A DNA stretch of 64,000 nt from Verrucomicrobiaceae bacterium (lineage in GTDB: Bacteria; Verrucomicrobiota; Verrucomicrobiia; Verrucomicrobiales; Verrucomicrobiaceae), in the NCBI GenBank assembly GCA_015075365.1, contig JABTUN010000004.1, positions 186,001-250,000 on the forward strand, given 5' to 3'. Both the position numbers and the translations under genes were made by a program. The stretch's first letter is position 1. Each line of letters opens with the position of its first letter. The notes below the pieces were generated by a model. That model had not been told where the DNA came from. It was given only the letters and a program-made list of their open reading frames with translations, and did no database searches. This document shows, one piece after another, positions 52,008-59,852 of the stretch.

Positions 52008-53384
52008 ATGCGTTGTCTCGCCCTTCTCTTCGCTCTTTGCCCTCTGCTTTCCGCTTACTCAAAGCCCAATGTCTTGCTCATCATGGCAGACGATCTGCGG
52101 GACTTTGGCGGGGCGTTCACGAAAGAGGTCGTGAAGACGCCGAACCTCGACCGGTTGCGGGCTCGCGGCACGACGTTTGAGCGGGCGTATGTGCAGTATC
52201 CGGTGTGCAATCCGAGCCGCAGCAGCATGATGGCTGGACTGCGGGCGGAGCAGACGGGCATCGTGGGAAATGACATCCCTTTGCGGCAAAAGATGCCGGA
52301 GGTCGTGACGCTGCCGCAGCTCTGCAAAGACGCGGGCTGGCAGTCGCATGCGTTTGGAAAGCTCTACCATCTCGGCGGCGGCAAGAATGCGGAAGCGAAG
52401 CAGCGCTGGATGGACGTGGGCCGCTCCTGGCACACGGCGCAGGCTTTTGAAGCGACGAAGGCTGGTCGCAAGATGCTCGAAGGCCGCAATGTGACCGGCG
52501 GGGCGCTGAAATGGTGCCAGTGGGGCGCGGCGGATGGCACGGATGACGATCAGCCAGATGGTCAGATCGCCGCGGCCACGGTGGCGATGATCGAGAAGCT
52601 CGGTGACAGCCCGTGGTTCATCGGCTGCGGGTTTATGAAGCCGCATGATCCCTTCATCGCGCCGAAGAAATACTTCGATCTGTATCCACCGGGCTCGCTG
52701 AAGCCCTGGAGCGACCCTTCCGACATCACGCCTGTGCGGAAGGACAGCGTGGGCTTTGGCGACTACGGCACTGCTTTTGGCAAATTCACATCGCAGGAGT
52801 GGCAGGAGCTGTTCCGCGCCTACTGCGCGGGCACGAGCTTCATGGATGCACAGCTCGGTCGCGTGCTGGATGCGCTAGACAAGCATCAGCTTTGGGAAAA
52901 GACCCTCGTCATCTTCGTCGGCGATCACGGCTACCACACCGGCGAGCGGCACTGGTGGAACAAAAACACGCTGTTTGAGCGCAGTTGCCGTGCACCGCTC
53001 ATCATCGCGGCTCCGGGCATGAAGGGCGGCCAGACGACGCGTTCGCTCGCCGAGTTCGTCGATGTGTATCCGACCGTCGCCGACCTCTGCGGCCTGAAAA
53101 TGCCCCACGCCGCCGCCGGAGCCAGTTTGCGCCCTGTTTTGGCCGATCCCACCGCCAGCATCAAAGACGCCGCCTTCACGCTCGTCACGCGTGGCGACAA
53201 ACTTTACGGCCAAAGCATCCGCACCGCCCGCTGGCGCTTCACCCGCTGGAGCGATGATCAAACCGAACTCTATGATCACGAAACCGATCCCGAGGAGCTT
53301 CACGATGTCTCGGCACAGCATGCCGATGTCATCGCGGATCTCACGGCGCGGATTTCGAAGCTGCCTCCTTTCTCAAGCCATTGA
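52008..53384 (+). CDS. Secreted iduronate-2-sulfatase-like sulfatase
   Basis: This 458-residue sulfatase has the signal peptide MRCLALLFALCPLLSAYS, NVLLIMADDLRDFGG and the modification site VCNPSRSSMMAGLRAEQTGI. Blocks GFMKPHDPFIAPKKYFDLY and GYHTGERHWWNKNTLFERS are typical of the iduronate-2-sulfatase subfamily, which acts on sulfated uronic acids or related sugars. An ATG 24 bases upstream is possible. The 5' leader (GTTTCAGCGCCGCCATG) is nearly identical to that of the sulfatase at 30112. Confidence 0.93.
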   Translation: MRCLALLFALCPLLSAYSKPNVLLIMADDLRDFGGAFTKEVVKTPNLDRLRARGTTFERAYVQYPVCNPSRSSMMAGLRAEQTGIVGNDIPLRQKMPEVVTLPQLCKDAGWQSHAFGKLYHLGGGKNAEAKQRWMDVGRSWHTAQAFEATKAGRKMLEGRNVTGGALKWCQWGAADGTDDDQPDGQIAAATVAMIEKLGDSPWFIGCGFMKPHDPFIAPKKYFDLYPPGSLKPWSDPSDITPVRKDSVGFGDYGTAFGKFTSQEWQELFRAYCAGTSFMDAQLGRVLDALDKHQLWEKTLVIFVGDHGYHTGERHWWNKNTLFERSCRAPLIIAAPGMKGGQTTRSLAEFVDVYPTVADLCGLKMPHAAAGASLRPVLADPTASIKDAAFTLVTRGDKLYGQSIRTARWRFTRWSDDQTELYDHETDPEELHDVSAQHADVIADLTARISKLPPFSSH

Positions 53385-53464
53385 GGGTTAATACCCCACG
53401 CGCCACTACTGTCCTGCCTAGTGACAAGCCAGTGAGTGTAAGCGTCGGCTGGTTCAGGTTGCTA

Positions 53465-53661
53465 CTACCTGCGCGAAACCGTGAAGTAGGCTCGTCCTTG
53501 GTCGGCAAAGCCCACGCACTTGTTGCAAGAGCAGTCTGAAATGGATTGGCGCATGTCGTCATCCGCGAATCCAAATGCCGTTTTACCAATATCGAACTGC
53601 ATTCGGTTGTGCGGCATGGTTGCAGCGCCAGTGAGCCAGTTGTGGGCATATCCAGCCCCTA
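53465..53661 (-). pseudogene. Severed 3' end of the JAB-E1 gene
   Basis: Read on the minus strand after removing the insertion element and one TA, the frame of the 54645-55949 gene continues for 64 codons to a stop at 53465. It encodes GAGYAHNWLTGAATMPHNRM and later DCSCNKCVG, a cysteine cluster suited to pair with CPWC in the upstream part. The reconstructed gene is exactly 495 codons including stop. The piece has no start of its own and is probably untranslated. The remaining 80 bp to the sulfatase stop show nothing else. Confidence 0.85.
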
Positions 53662-54661
53662 GAGCATTTTAAATAATACTATAACCGCAAGAGGCAAAAT
53701 AACCCGCCGCGTCCTTGGCTGTGATTTTTGAGAACGCTTCGCCGATGGCCTGGTCGAGTTCCTCAGGGGTGCGCGCCTCGGCGCTGCGTAACGAGGCTTT
53801 GATCTTGCTCCACATTTTCTCAATCGGATTGAGGTCCGGCGAGTAGGCCGGCAGGAATCTCACTTCGGCTCCCATCGCTTCGACCAAGGCGGCCACTTGC
53901 GGGCTTTTGTGCACAGCGAGGTTGTCCATCACCACGATGTCACCTCTGCGAAGCGTGGGGCAGAGCACCTCGCTGAGGTAGGTCACGAAGGCTGCCGTGT
54001 CGGCCGCTCCTGGCAGGTGCATGCAGGCGGTGGTGCCATCAAGCCGGATGGAGGAGATCATCGTCGTGCTCTGCCAGCGTCCGCAGGGCGCTGCGGCGTG
54101 CAGTCGCTTGCCTCGTGGTGCCCGCCCTCGCAGCCGGGTCATGTTGGTTTTGGCTCCACTCTCGTCGAGGAACACCAGCCGCCAGGGCTCTAGCCCGCCT
54201 TGCTTGCGCTTCCACCGCCGCCGCGCTTTGGCGACGTCTTCGCGGTCTTGCTCGGCGGCGCGGAGCGTCTTTTTTTATATGTCAGCCCCATGTCCACGAG
54301 CACATAGTGGATCGCGGGAAGCGTGCACTCCAGCCCAAGGACGTCGCGCAGTTCGGCCAAGGTCATGTCAGGCTTGCGCTGGAGGTGTTTGCGAATCGCG
54401 ATGCGATGCTCGGCCACGATCTTCTTCTTGCGCCCGGCGAGGTGATGCCGGGGTTTGATGCAGCCGGTCTTGCGCCGCTGCTGGAGCAGCTTTTTGACCA
54501 TGCCATAGGAGACACCAAAGCGCCGGGCGATCTGTTCCTGCGTGCCTTCACCGCGGTCGCAGGTGCTGATGATGCGTTGACGAAGATCGAGGGACAAGGT
54601 GGCCATGCCTTCCTGTAACACCTCCCCGAGTTTATTCCACGCTTTTATTTAAAATGCTCTA
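53660..54661 (-). mobile_element. Complete IS630-family insertion sequence
   Basis: TA dinucleotides at 53660-53661 and 54660-54661 are the target duplication. The terminal inverted repeats are perfect over at least 15 bp inside the TAs: GAGCATTTTAAATAA at 53662-53676 and its complement at 54645-54659. The 998-bp body holds a two-frame transposase. TA duplication and the DDE transposase are IS630/Tc1-mariner hallmarks. Intact ends and frames suggest recent insertion. Confidence 0.96.
53669..54606 (-). CDS. IS630-family transposase, made by -1 frameshift
   Basis: Frame one (54606 to 54190) encodes the helix-turn-helix part (LRQRIISTCDRGEGTQEQIA, then RRFGVSYGMVKKLLQQRR). At a run of seven A on the minus strand (54276-54270) a -1 shift after TAT AAA AAA joins it to frame two through KKTLRAAEQDREDVAKARRR and VFLDESGAKTN. 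Frame two has the DDE catalytic residues: LDESGA, VVMDNLAVHKS and YSPDLNPIEKMWS. The fusion is about 312 residues. Frame two alone (to 54175) lacks a proper start, which supports programmed frameshifting. Confidence 0.92.
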
Positions 54662-55949
54662 ATGATCCAACGATGGATGTCATGTAGCCAACAGTGAGTT
54701 CTTGCGGATGATCCCCGATCCAGTAGGGCGCGCCGTCTTCACCGCGATCCATGGCCTGTTGAGCAGCTGCATGTGCTTGTGCGCGTTCTTCATCACTGGC
54801 GGTTTCTGCTCGGATCTGCACCGCATTGACGCGGTTCCGGCACCATGGACACGGCAGGCCTGGCATGTAGCGGGCAATCTCGCCTGTTTGGGTGGTGAGG
54901 ACACCATCCTTGCTTCCCATTTGCACAGCCAAGTCGAGCACAGGCACCGAGAAATGGGTGGCGATGTCGCCCAATGCAGCACGGGCATAATAGGAGTCCG
55001 TGCAGCCAAGCACCAAGTCACAGCGGACCAGTTGATCGAGCACCTCGTCATCCAAAACGTCTGCCTGAAGGCAAATCACCTTGGCTGAAGGCCGGATTTC
55101 ATGAATCAGCCGCTTCAACAGCTCCACTTTGGGGATTTGAGAGTGGTGGAGGTCCGAAGCGCGGCTCGCATGGTTGCGCTCGTGGTTCGACTTTTTGAAG
55201 AAACCCACATCAACCAGCACGAACTCGCCGATTCCCGACCTAGCCAGCACATGAGCTGCGGGAGTGCCAAGGCCGCTGCATCCAACGATGCCCACCACAG
55301 CACTCCGCAAGCGCGGAGCGGTCGATTCACCGAGGAGTTCGGTTACTCGCTCCAGGCCGGCACAATCGTCAGACGGCTTGTTTGGTGCCAGCAGACTCCG
55401 CTCGCGGCGCAGGACATCACTGCCACACGTCAGCCATTCGGTGACTGGCATCCAATGGCCGCGATGGAAGCATCGCCCGCTGAAAGTCCTTCGGTGGTCG
55501 GCGTTTCGCGAGGCGATGAGGCTCACAAAAGGCCTGCCGTTGCTGAACTTCTCAAACTCGGATGCGAAGTAGGCATCCATGTCGTCGTCGGACCGGCTCG
55601 GTTTGGGCCTGCAACCTTGAGGATGAGAGTGGATGAAGCCGATACCGAAGTCGCCTTCATCAAACGTGCCCAATGCGCGATTGATATACCCCGGCGAAAA
55701 CTCGACGAGCGGGCTCTTTGGATCAAAGTCATCCAGGTTCGGGGGCAGAAGATCAACGAAGCAGATCACCAGCCCCCAAGACGTCTTCCGGTAGCCAAAC
55801 CGGAAGAAGGTTCCCCACTCCTCATTCGGGTAGCGGCGGTAAAGTAGCCTCTCCAGCGTTCGGTGTTGCTCAGAGGTGCAGCGGACGATGCACTGGCTAT
55901 CGTCCGCTGCGTATTCAGTCGGCAGGATCAGTTGGCTTTTTGGATCCAT
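54645..55949 (-). pseudogene. JAB peptidase / E1 (ThiF) fusion, truncated by IS630
   Basis: The 434 residues start with a JAB/JAMM domain: Glu near residue 44, HSHP (107-110) and SRSD (118-121) are the metal ligands of deubiquitinase-like peptidases. A ThiF/E1 adenylation domain follows, with GIVGCSGLG (220-228), LVDVGFFKKSNHERN, GCTDSYYAR and a zinc pair CPWC (367-370). The last four residues, EHFK, come from the insertion element; the genuine C-terminus continues at 53661-53465. It overlaps the upstream ubiquitin/E2 gene by 22 bp. The domain set would both process ubiquitin-like tails (JAB) and activate them (E1). Loss of the second Cys cluster probably inactivates the E1. Confidence 0.9.
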
Positions 55950-57061
55950 GACAGCACCTCCGTGTAATAGCTGTGAATGCCGTGACGGCTCGGGCTCCAG
56001 GCGGGACCGCCGCCTCCGTTGTGCGGGTGATAGCTCACCAGCTCCCAGGCTTTGCCATCTGCCTGAAAGTCACCCTGTCCGGCAGCGCCTGCGACCTTGC
56101 CGAGAAGCGGCGAGCCCTTCGGCAAATAAGCTCCATCGAGAAAAGCACCTGGGAATGCAGGCGGAATGACCACCAAGACATCCGTTTCAGCCACCGCGCC
56201 GTAACCCGGGCGGGTGGGCACCCGGCGGTAAATGACCGCCGGGCGTCCGCCAGGGATGAAATCGACCTCGGCACCATTTTCGCGAAGTGCGTCGAGTTCA
56301 CGGTCGATCCGCGCCTGTTCATAGCCACCCACCACATTGCAGCGGATGACTTTGAACTCCTCACAGCCTTCGATTTTCACCTTGGCATTCAGCGGGATGT
56401 CGATCTCAGGCTTGCCCTTCTGGAGTTGTTTCACCTCGCAGGGCTCGGTCGTCACGAGGTTGCCGATCTCTCGCCCGGTCATTTCGGGTTTCACCCCGTC
56501 TTGCTGGCCGAAGGTCTGCTTATTCACGGTGATCGTGAGGCCGACTCCCGGACGGCGAGAGTAGAAAACCGGACCTTCGGGAAAGGCGATGGCCTTTTCG
56601 GGACCGATCAGCTCATCCTGGGGTGACTCAGCATCACGGAACAGCCGGGTGGCAATCGTGAGGCCAAAGAGTTCGCGCAGCGTCCGCCCGTTTTGCTCCG
56701 CCAGGAGAGTGATTTCAGGACGGTCGTCAACGAACCACGCCAGCTTCGGACGGCCCACGCATCCTCCAGTCGGGGAAAACTCGCAGCGTGGCATGGTAAT
56801 GAAGACGTTGCCCTCGGCGAGGTCGATGAGGTCATCGTCCTCAAAAGCCACGTCACGGCCCGACTCATGGTCACGCACGAGGATGTGGTCTTCGGGAACA
56901 CCCGCTTGTGTTTTGAGCACCCGGGCCTTCACCCGGCGGGTCGGTGCATGAACGTTTCCATCGTTCACGAGGGCCATCCACTTGGACGCGGGTTGGCAGT
57001 TTTGCGTGTTGTTGCTCTCGGACGAACCGAGACCGGCTGGATGTTGGGTGATAGCATTCAT
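55928..57061 (-). CDS. Multi-ubiquitin-like / E2-like fusion protein
   Basis: This 377-residue protein has beta-grasp ubiquitin-like segments of the bacterial multi-ubiquitin type: about 45-95 (LKTQAGVPEDHILVRDHESG, DLIDLAEGNVFIT), a second about 105-168 and a third about 173-243. A C-terminal domain (about 248-377) matches prokaryotic E2 family E: DVLVVIPPAFPGAFLDGAYL, WELVSYHPHNGGGG and HSYYTEVLSWIQ. That domain contains no cysteine; HPHN is the candidate active site. It is the first gene of a two-gene operon with the JAB-E1 fusion. Role in ubiquitin-like conjugation, probably in antiphage defence, is inference. Confidence 0.88.
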   Translation of the reverse strand: MNAITQHPAGLGSSESNNTQNCQPASKWMALVNDGNVHAPTRRVKARVLKTQAGVPEDHILVRDHESGRDVAFEDDDLIDLAEGNVFITMPRCEFSPTGGCVGRPKLAWFVDDRPEITLLAEQNGRTLRELFGLTIATRLFRDAESPQDELIGPEKAIAFPEGPVFYSRRPGVGLTITVNKQTFGQQDGVKPEMTGREIGNLVTTEPCEVKQLQKGKPEIDIPLNAKVKIEGCEEFKVIRCNVVGGYEQARIDRELDALRENGAEVDFIPGGRPAVIYRRVPTRPGYGAVAETDVLVVIPPAFPGAFLDGAYLPKGSPLLGKVAGAAGQGDFQADGKAWELVSYHPHNGGGGPAWSPSRHGIHSYYTEVLSWIQKAN

Positions 57062-57078
57062 GTGAATGTGTGGTTGTT

Positions 57079-57105
57079 TTTATACCACAAGTGTGGTATT
57101 GTCAA
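57079..57105 (-). promoter_or_regulatory. Promoter of the ubiquitin-like operon
   Basis: On the minus strand TTGACA (57105-57100) is followed after 15 bp by TATAAA (57084-57079). The -10 box ends 18 bp before the start codon of the multi-ubiquitin gene. The spacer is short, but both boxes are near consensus and the operator palindrome occupies the spacer. Confidence 0.65.
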
Positions 57106-57112
57106 TACCACA
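57082..57112. promoter_or_regulatory. Operator palindrome with an extra half-site
   Basis: ATACCACA-AG-TGTGGTAT (57082-57099) is an 8+8 perfect palindrome lying between the -35 and -10 of the divergent operon. A further copy of the half-site ATACCACA is at 57105-57112, and weaker copies (TGTGGTT at 57069, AAACCACA near 57153) flank it. Such spacing suits cooperative binding of the XRE protein encoded at 57176. Confidence 0.75.
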
Positions 57113-57175
57113 AAGAAAGATTTCCCAGTTGATCCCGGTTCTGGTAAAAATTAAACCACACCTCCCCGCACCCCT

Positions 57176-57550
57176 ATGTTTGCTGAATTCATCAAAAACC
57201 TGCGCATCGAAAAGAGGCTGACGCTTCGCGACTTCTGCCAGCAGATTGGCTTCGACCCGAGCAATTGGAGCAAGATCGAACGAGGAGTGAATCCGCCCCC
57301 CGGCGACGTGACATTCCTCGAAAAACTCGCTGAATTCTTTGGCCTCAAAGGAGAAAAGAAACAGGAGCTTTTCGATTCTGCCGCTCTTGGCCGCCACGAA
57401 TTGCCAGCTGATCTAGCCGAAAATGCCATCTTCATGAAGGCATTGCCGGCGTTCTTCCGAGCCGCACGCGATCATGAACTAACTGGTGATCAACTCGCCG
57501 CCTTTGCGGATGAGATCAAGAAACTCAATCAACCTGACCCTCATCGCTGA
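57176..57550 (+). CDS. XRE-family repressor
   Basis: This 124-residue protein has an N-terminal helix-turn-helix (about 5-65): FIKNLRIEKRLTLRDFCQQI, then FDPSNWSKIERGVNPPPGD. The C-terminal helices (about 75-124) are likely the dimerisation or sensor part. The gene is divergent from the ubiquitin-like operon and 6 bp upstream of an ImmA/IrrE peptidase gene. It probably represses both directions from the palindromic operator. Confidence 0.88.
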   Translation: MFAEFIKNLRIEKRLTLRDFCQQIGFDPSNWSKIERGVNPPPGDVTFLEKLAEFFGLKGEKKQELFDSAALGRHELPADLAENAIFMKALPAFFRAARDHELTGDQLAAFADEIKKLNQPDPHR

Positions 57551-57556
57551 GTCTTC

Positions 57557-58153
57557 ATGGAAAAGATATGGGGACAAGTTGAGGAATTTCGTGCGAAATA
57601 CGAAAGCACTCGTGACGGACATTTGCCCGTCGATGTGTTTAGCCTTGTCGAAATAGACCTTCGTCTAAACATCATACCATTCCCCGGGTTGACCGAACGC
57701 TTCAAAGTTTGGGCAGCACTGCGTGCAGATTTCAGCGGTATCTATGTGGACCAAGAGACTCACTATGATTTGGAGGCCGGCGAAGAGTGGAAACTAAAAA
57801 GACTGCGCTTTTCACTGGCTCATGAACTTGGGCATTTTGTGCTACATCGAAAGTTGCCCCAAGAGAAGCACTTCGCTGGCCTGACCGAGTTTGCGAATTG
57901 GACACGTAGCTACGAAGGAAAACGCGATAGAATTGAGCGTGAAGCGGATGAGTTTGCCGGGCGACTTCTAGTGCCGCTGGATCGACTAACCCAGTATTAC
58001 GATGATTTCATGTCGAGCGAGTTTGCTGCCTCGATGCATTTAACTTTGAAGGCACGAGAACTCTTTGCCGAGCATGTGGCTAACAAGTTTGGCGTTAACC
58101 GGCAAGTGATTGAGATAAGATTGGATCGCGAGGGTCTTTGGCCTGCAAATTAA
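57557..58153 (+). CDS. ImmA/IrrE-family metallopeptidase
   Basis: This 198-residue protein has the zinc site HELGHFVLH (about 92-100) and the downstream Glu in EREADEFAGRLLVP (about 134-147). ImmA/IrrE peptidases cleave a partner XRE repressor after a signal such as DNA damage or phage infection. The gene follows the XRE gene by 6 bp, so the pair is one unit. It is predicted to relieve repression of the divergent ubiquitin-like operon. Confidence 0.92.
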   Translation: MEKIWGQVEEFRAKYESTRDGHLPVDVFSLVEIDLRLNIIPFPGLTERFKVWAALRADFSGIYVDQETHYDLEAGEEWKLKRLRFSLAHELGHFVLHRKLPQEKHFAGLTEFANWTRSYEGKRDRIEREADEFAGRLLVPLDRLTQYYDDFMSSEFAASMHLTLKARELFAEHVANKFGVNRQVIEIRLDREGLWPAN

Positions 58154-58264
58154 AGCTGCTAAAGTGATGTTCGCCATCGCAGTAGATGAGATTCGTGCGC
58201 TTCATATTTTTGCCGAAGTCGCTCACGGGGCTTAGTGGTGAAGCCGGTCCAGGTAATTCTGGCC

Positions 58265-58281
58265 CACAGGCACAGCCTGTG
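58265..58281. repeat. Short hairpin in the intergenic gap
   Basis: CACAGGC-ACA-GCCTGTG is a perfect 7-bp stem. It is the only clear structure in 58154-58439, a 286-bp gap between the defence island and a sulfatase in which I see no convincing gene. Confidence 0.5.
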
Positions 58282-58439
58282 TCATCCCAATTCAAGTTCA
58301 TCGTGCATCTCGAAGTCATGACTCCAATGTCCGCCACTCCATGTCTCCGCTCCAGCTTCTCTGAGCTTTCAGTGCCCTTGGCGGCGCCGTTTCGGCATTC
58401 TGGTGAAGTTCCGCCGAAGCCTGACGTTTCAGCGCGACC

Positions 58440-59852
58440 ATGAGACTTCTCGCTCTTCTCTTCGCTCTTTGCCCTCTGCTCTCCGCTTTCGCGAAGCCCA
58501 ACATCGTTGTCATCGTCGCCGATGACCTCGGGTATGCGGATGTGACGTTTAACCCGCAGCATCCGAAGGAGATCGTGACGCCGAATCTCGATTCGCTGGC
58601 CAAAGCGGGCGTGATTTGTCGGCAGGGTTATGTGACGGGGCATGTGTGCTCACCGACGCGGGCGGGGCTGATGCTGGGGCGCTATCAGCAGCGGCTTGGG
58701 CTCTACACGGGCGGCGAGGCGGGCAGTGGCGTGCCGATGAATGAAAAACTCTTTCCGCAGTATTTGAAGCCTGCGGGCTATGCGACGGGGCAGTTTGGGA
58801 AGTGGCACTTGGGGCCTGATCTGGCATGGAGTCCGGCTCTGCGCGGCTTTGATGAGGTGTTCGGCTTTCTCGGTCGCGGAGCGCATGACTACTTCAAGCT
58901 CGATGACCCGAATGATCCGATCTATCGCGGCACGGAGGTGGTGAAGGAGACGGGTTATCTGACGGATCGACTCGGCGAAGAGACGGCGGCGTTCATCATG
59001 AAGCACAAGGCGGGGCCGTTTTTCGCTTACCTGGCCTTCAATGCGGTGCATGCGCCGTTGCAGGCACCGGAGGACGAGATCGCGAAGTTCAACACGGGCA
59101 ACAAGGACCGCGATGCCCGACTCGCGATGGGCAAGCGCATGGACGATGCCATTGGCAAAGTCATGACGGCGCTCAAAGACGGCGGCGTGTGGGAAAACAC
59201 GCTGCTCTTTTTCATCAGCGACAACGGCGGGCCGCTGGCGCAAAGCGCGGACAACACGCCGCTGCGTGGTGGCAAGCACACCGACTACGAGGGCGGCATC
59301 CGCGTGCCGTTTCTGATCTGCTGGCCATCGCAGCTCAAGCCGGGCGAATGGCAGTCGCCGGTGACATCACTGGATATTTTGCCCACGACGCTCGCGGCCG
59401 CTGGCATCGAGGTGCCGAAGGAAGCACGCCTCGATGGTCAGAACCTGCTGCCGCTACTCAAAGGCGAGACCGCGCCGGCATCGCGGGATCTGTTTTGGTG
59501 CTCCGGCAGTGACGAAGGCTGGTGGGCGGTGCGCTCGGGCGATTGGAAGCTCGTGGGCGAGAAGGACAAGCTGGGCCTCTTTGATCTGAGCAAGGATGTG
59601 TCGGAGGCCAACGATCTAGCCAAGCAGATGCCTGAGAAGGTGGCGGAGCTGACGAAGCTTCACGATGCGTGGCTCGCGGAGATGGCGAAGCCTGTCAAAG
59701 CCGGAGAGAAGCGCTACAACATGGCCGCGCCCGCCGAGAAGAAGCCGAAGAAGATGACCAAGGAAGAAAAGAAGAAGGCTCGTGACATGGAGCGCGCGAA
59801 GAAGCGCCTGCCTGCCACCACCAACGAATCCCCCAAAGCTCCCAACCCATGA
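58440..59852 (+). CDS. Secreted sulfatase with Lys-rich tail
   Basis: This 470-residue sulfatase has the signal peptide MRLLALLFALCPLLSAFA, NIVVIVADDLGYADVTF, the modification site CSPTRAGLMLGR, QFGKWHLG, HAPLQ and ISDNGGPL. The C-terminus is a charged Lys/Glu tail (KKPKKMTKEEKKKARDMER) of about 45 residues, like the tail of the sulfatase at 30112. Its stop overlaps the ATG of the next sulfatase gene (ATGA), so the two are translated together and likely act on one glycan. Confidence 0.94.
   Translation: MRLLALLFALCPLLSAFAKPNIVVIVADDLGYADVTFNPQHPKEIVTPNLDSLAKAGVICRQGYVTGHVCSPTRAGLMLGRYQQRLGLYTGGEAGSGVPMNEKLFPQYLKPAGYATGQFGKWHLGPDLAWSPALRGFDEVFGFLGRGAHDYFKLDDPNDPIYRGTEVVKETGYLTDRLGEETAAFIMKHKAGPFFAYLAFNAVHAPLQAPEDEIAKFNTGNKDRDARLAMGKRMDDAIGKVMTALKDGGVWENTLLFFISDNGGPLAQSADNTPLRGGKHTDYEGGIRVPFLICWPSQLKPGEWQSPVTSLDILPTTLAAAGIEVPKEARLDGQNLLPLLKGETAPASRDLFWCSGSDEGWWAVRSGDWKLVGEKDKLGLFDLSKDVSEANDLAKQMPEKVAELTKLHDAWLAEMAKPVKAGEKRYNMAAPAEKKPKKMTKEEKKKARDMERAKKRLPATTNESPKAPNP

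Noticed and set aside
58186..58443. 85-codon plus-strand open frame before the sulfatase at 58440
   Set aside because: No signal peptide, no recognisable domain, and it contains the hairpin at 58265; I treat the region as non-coding.
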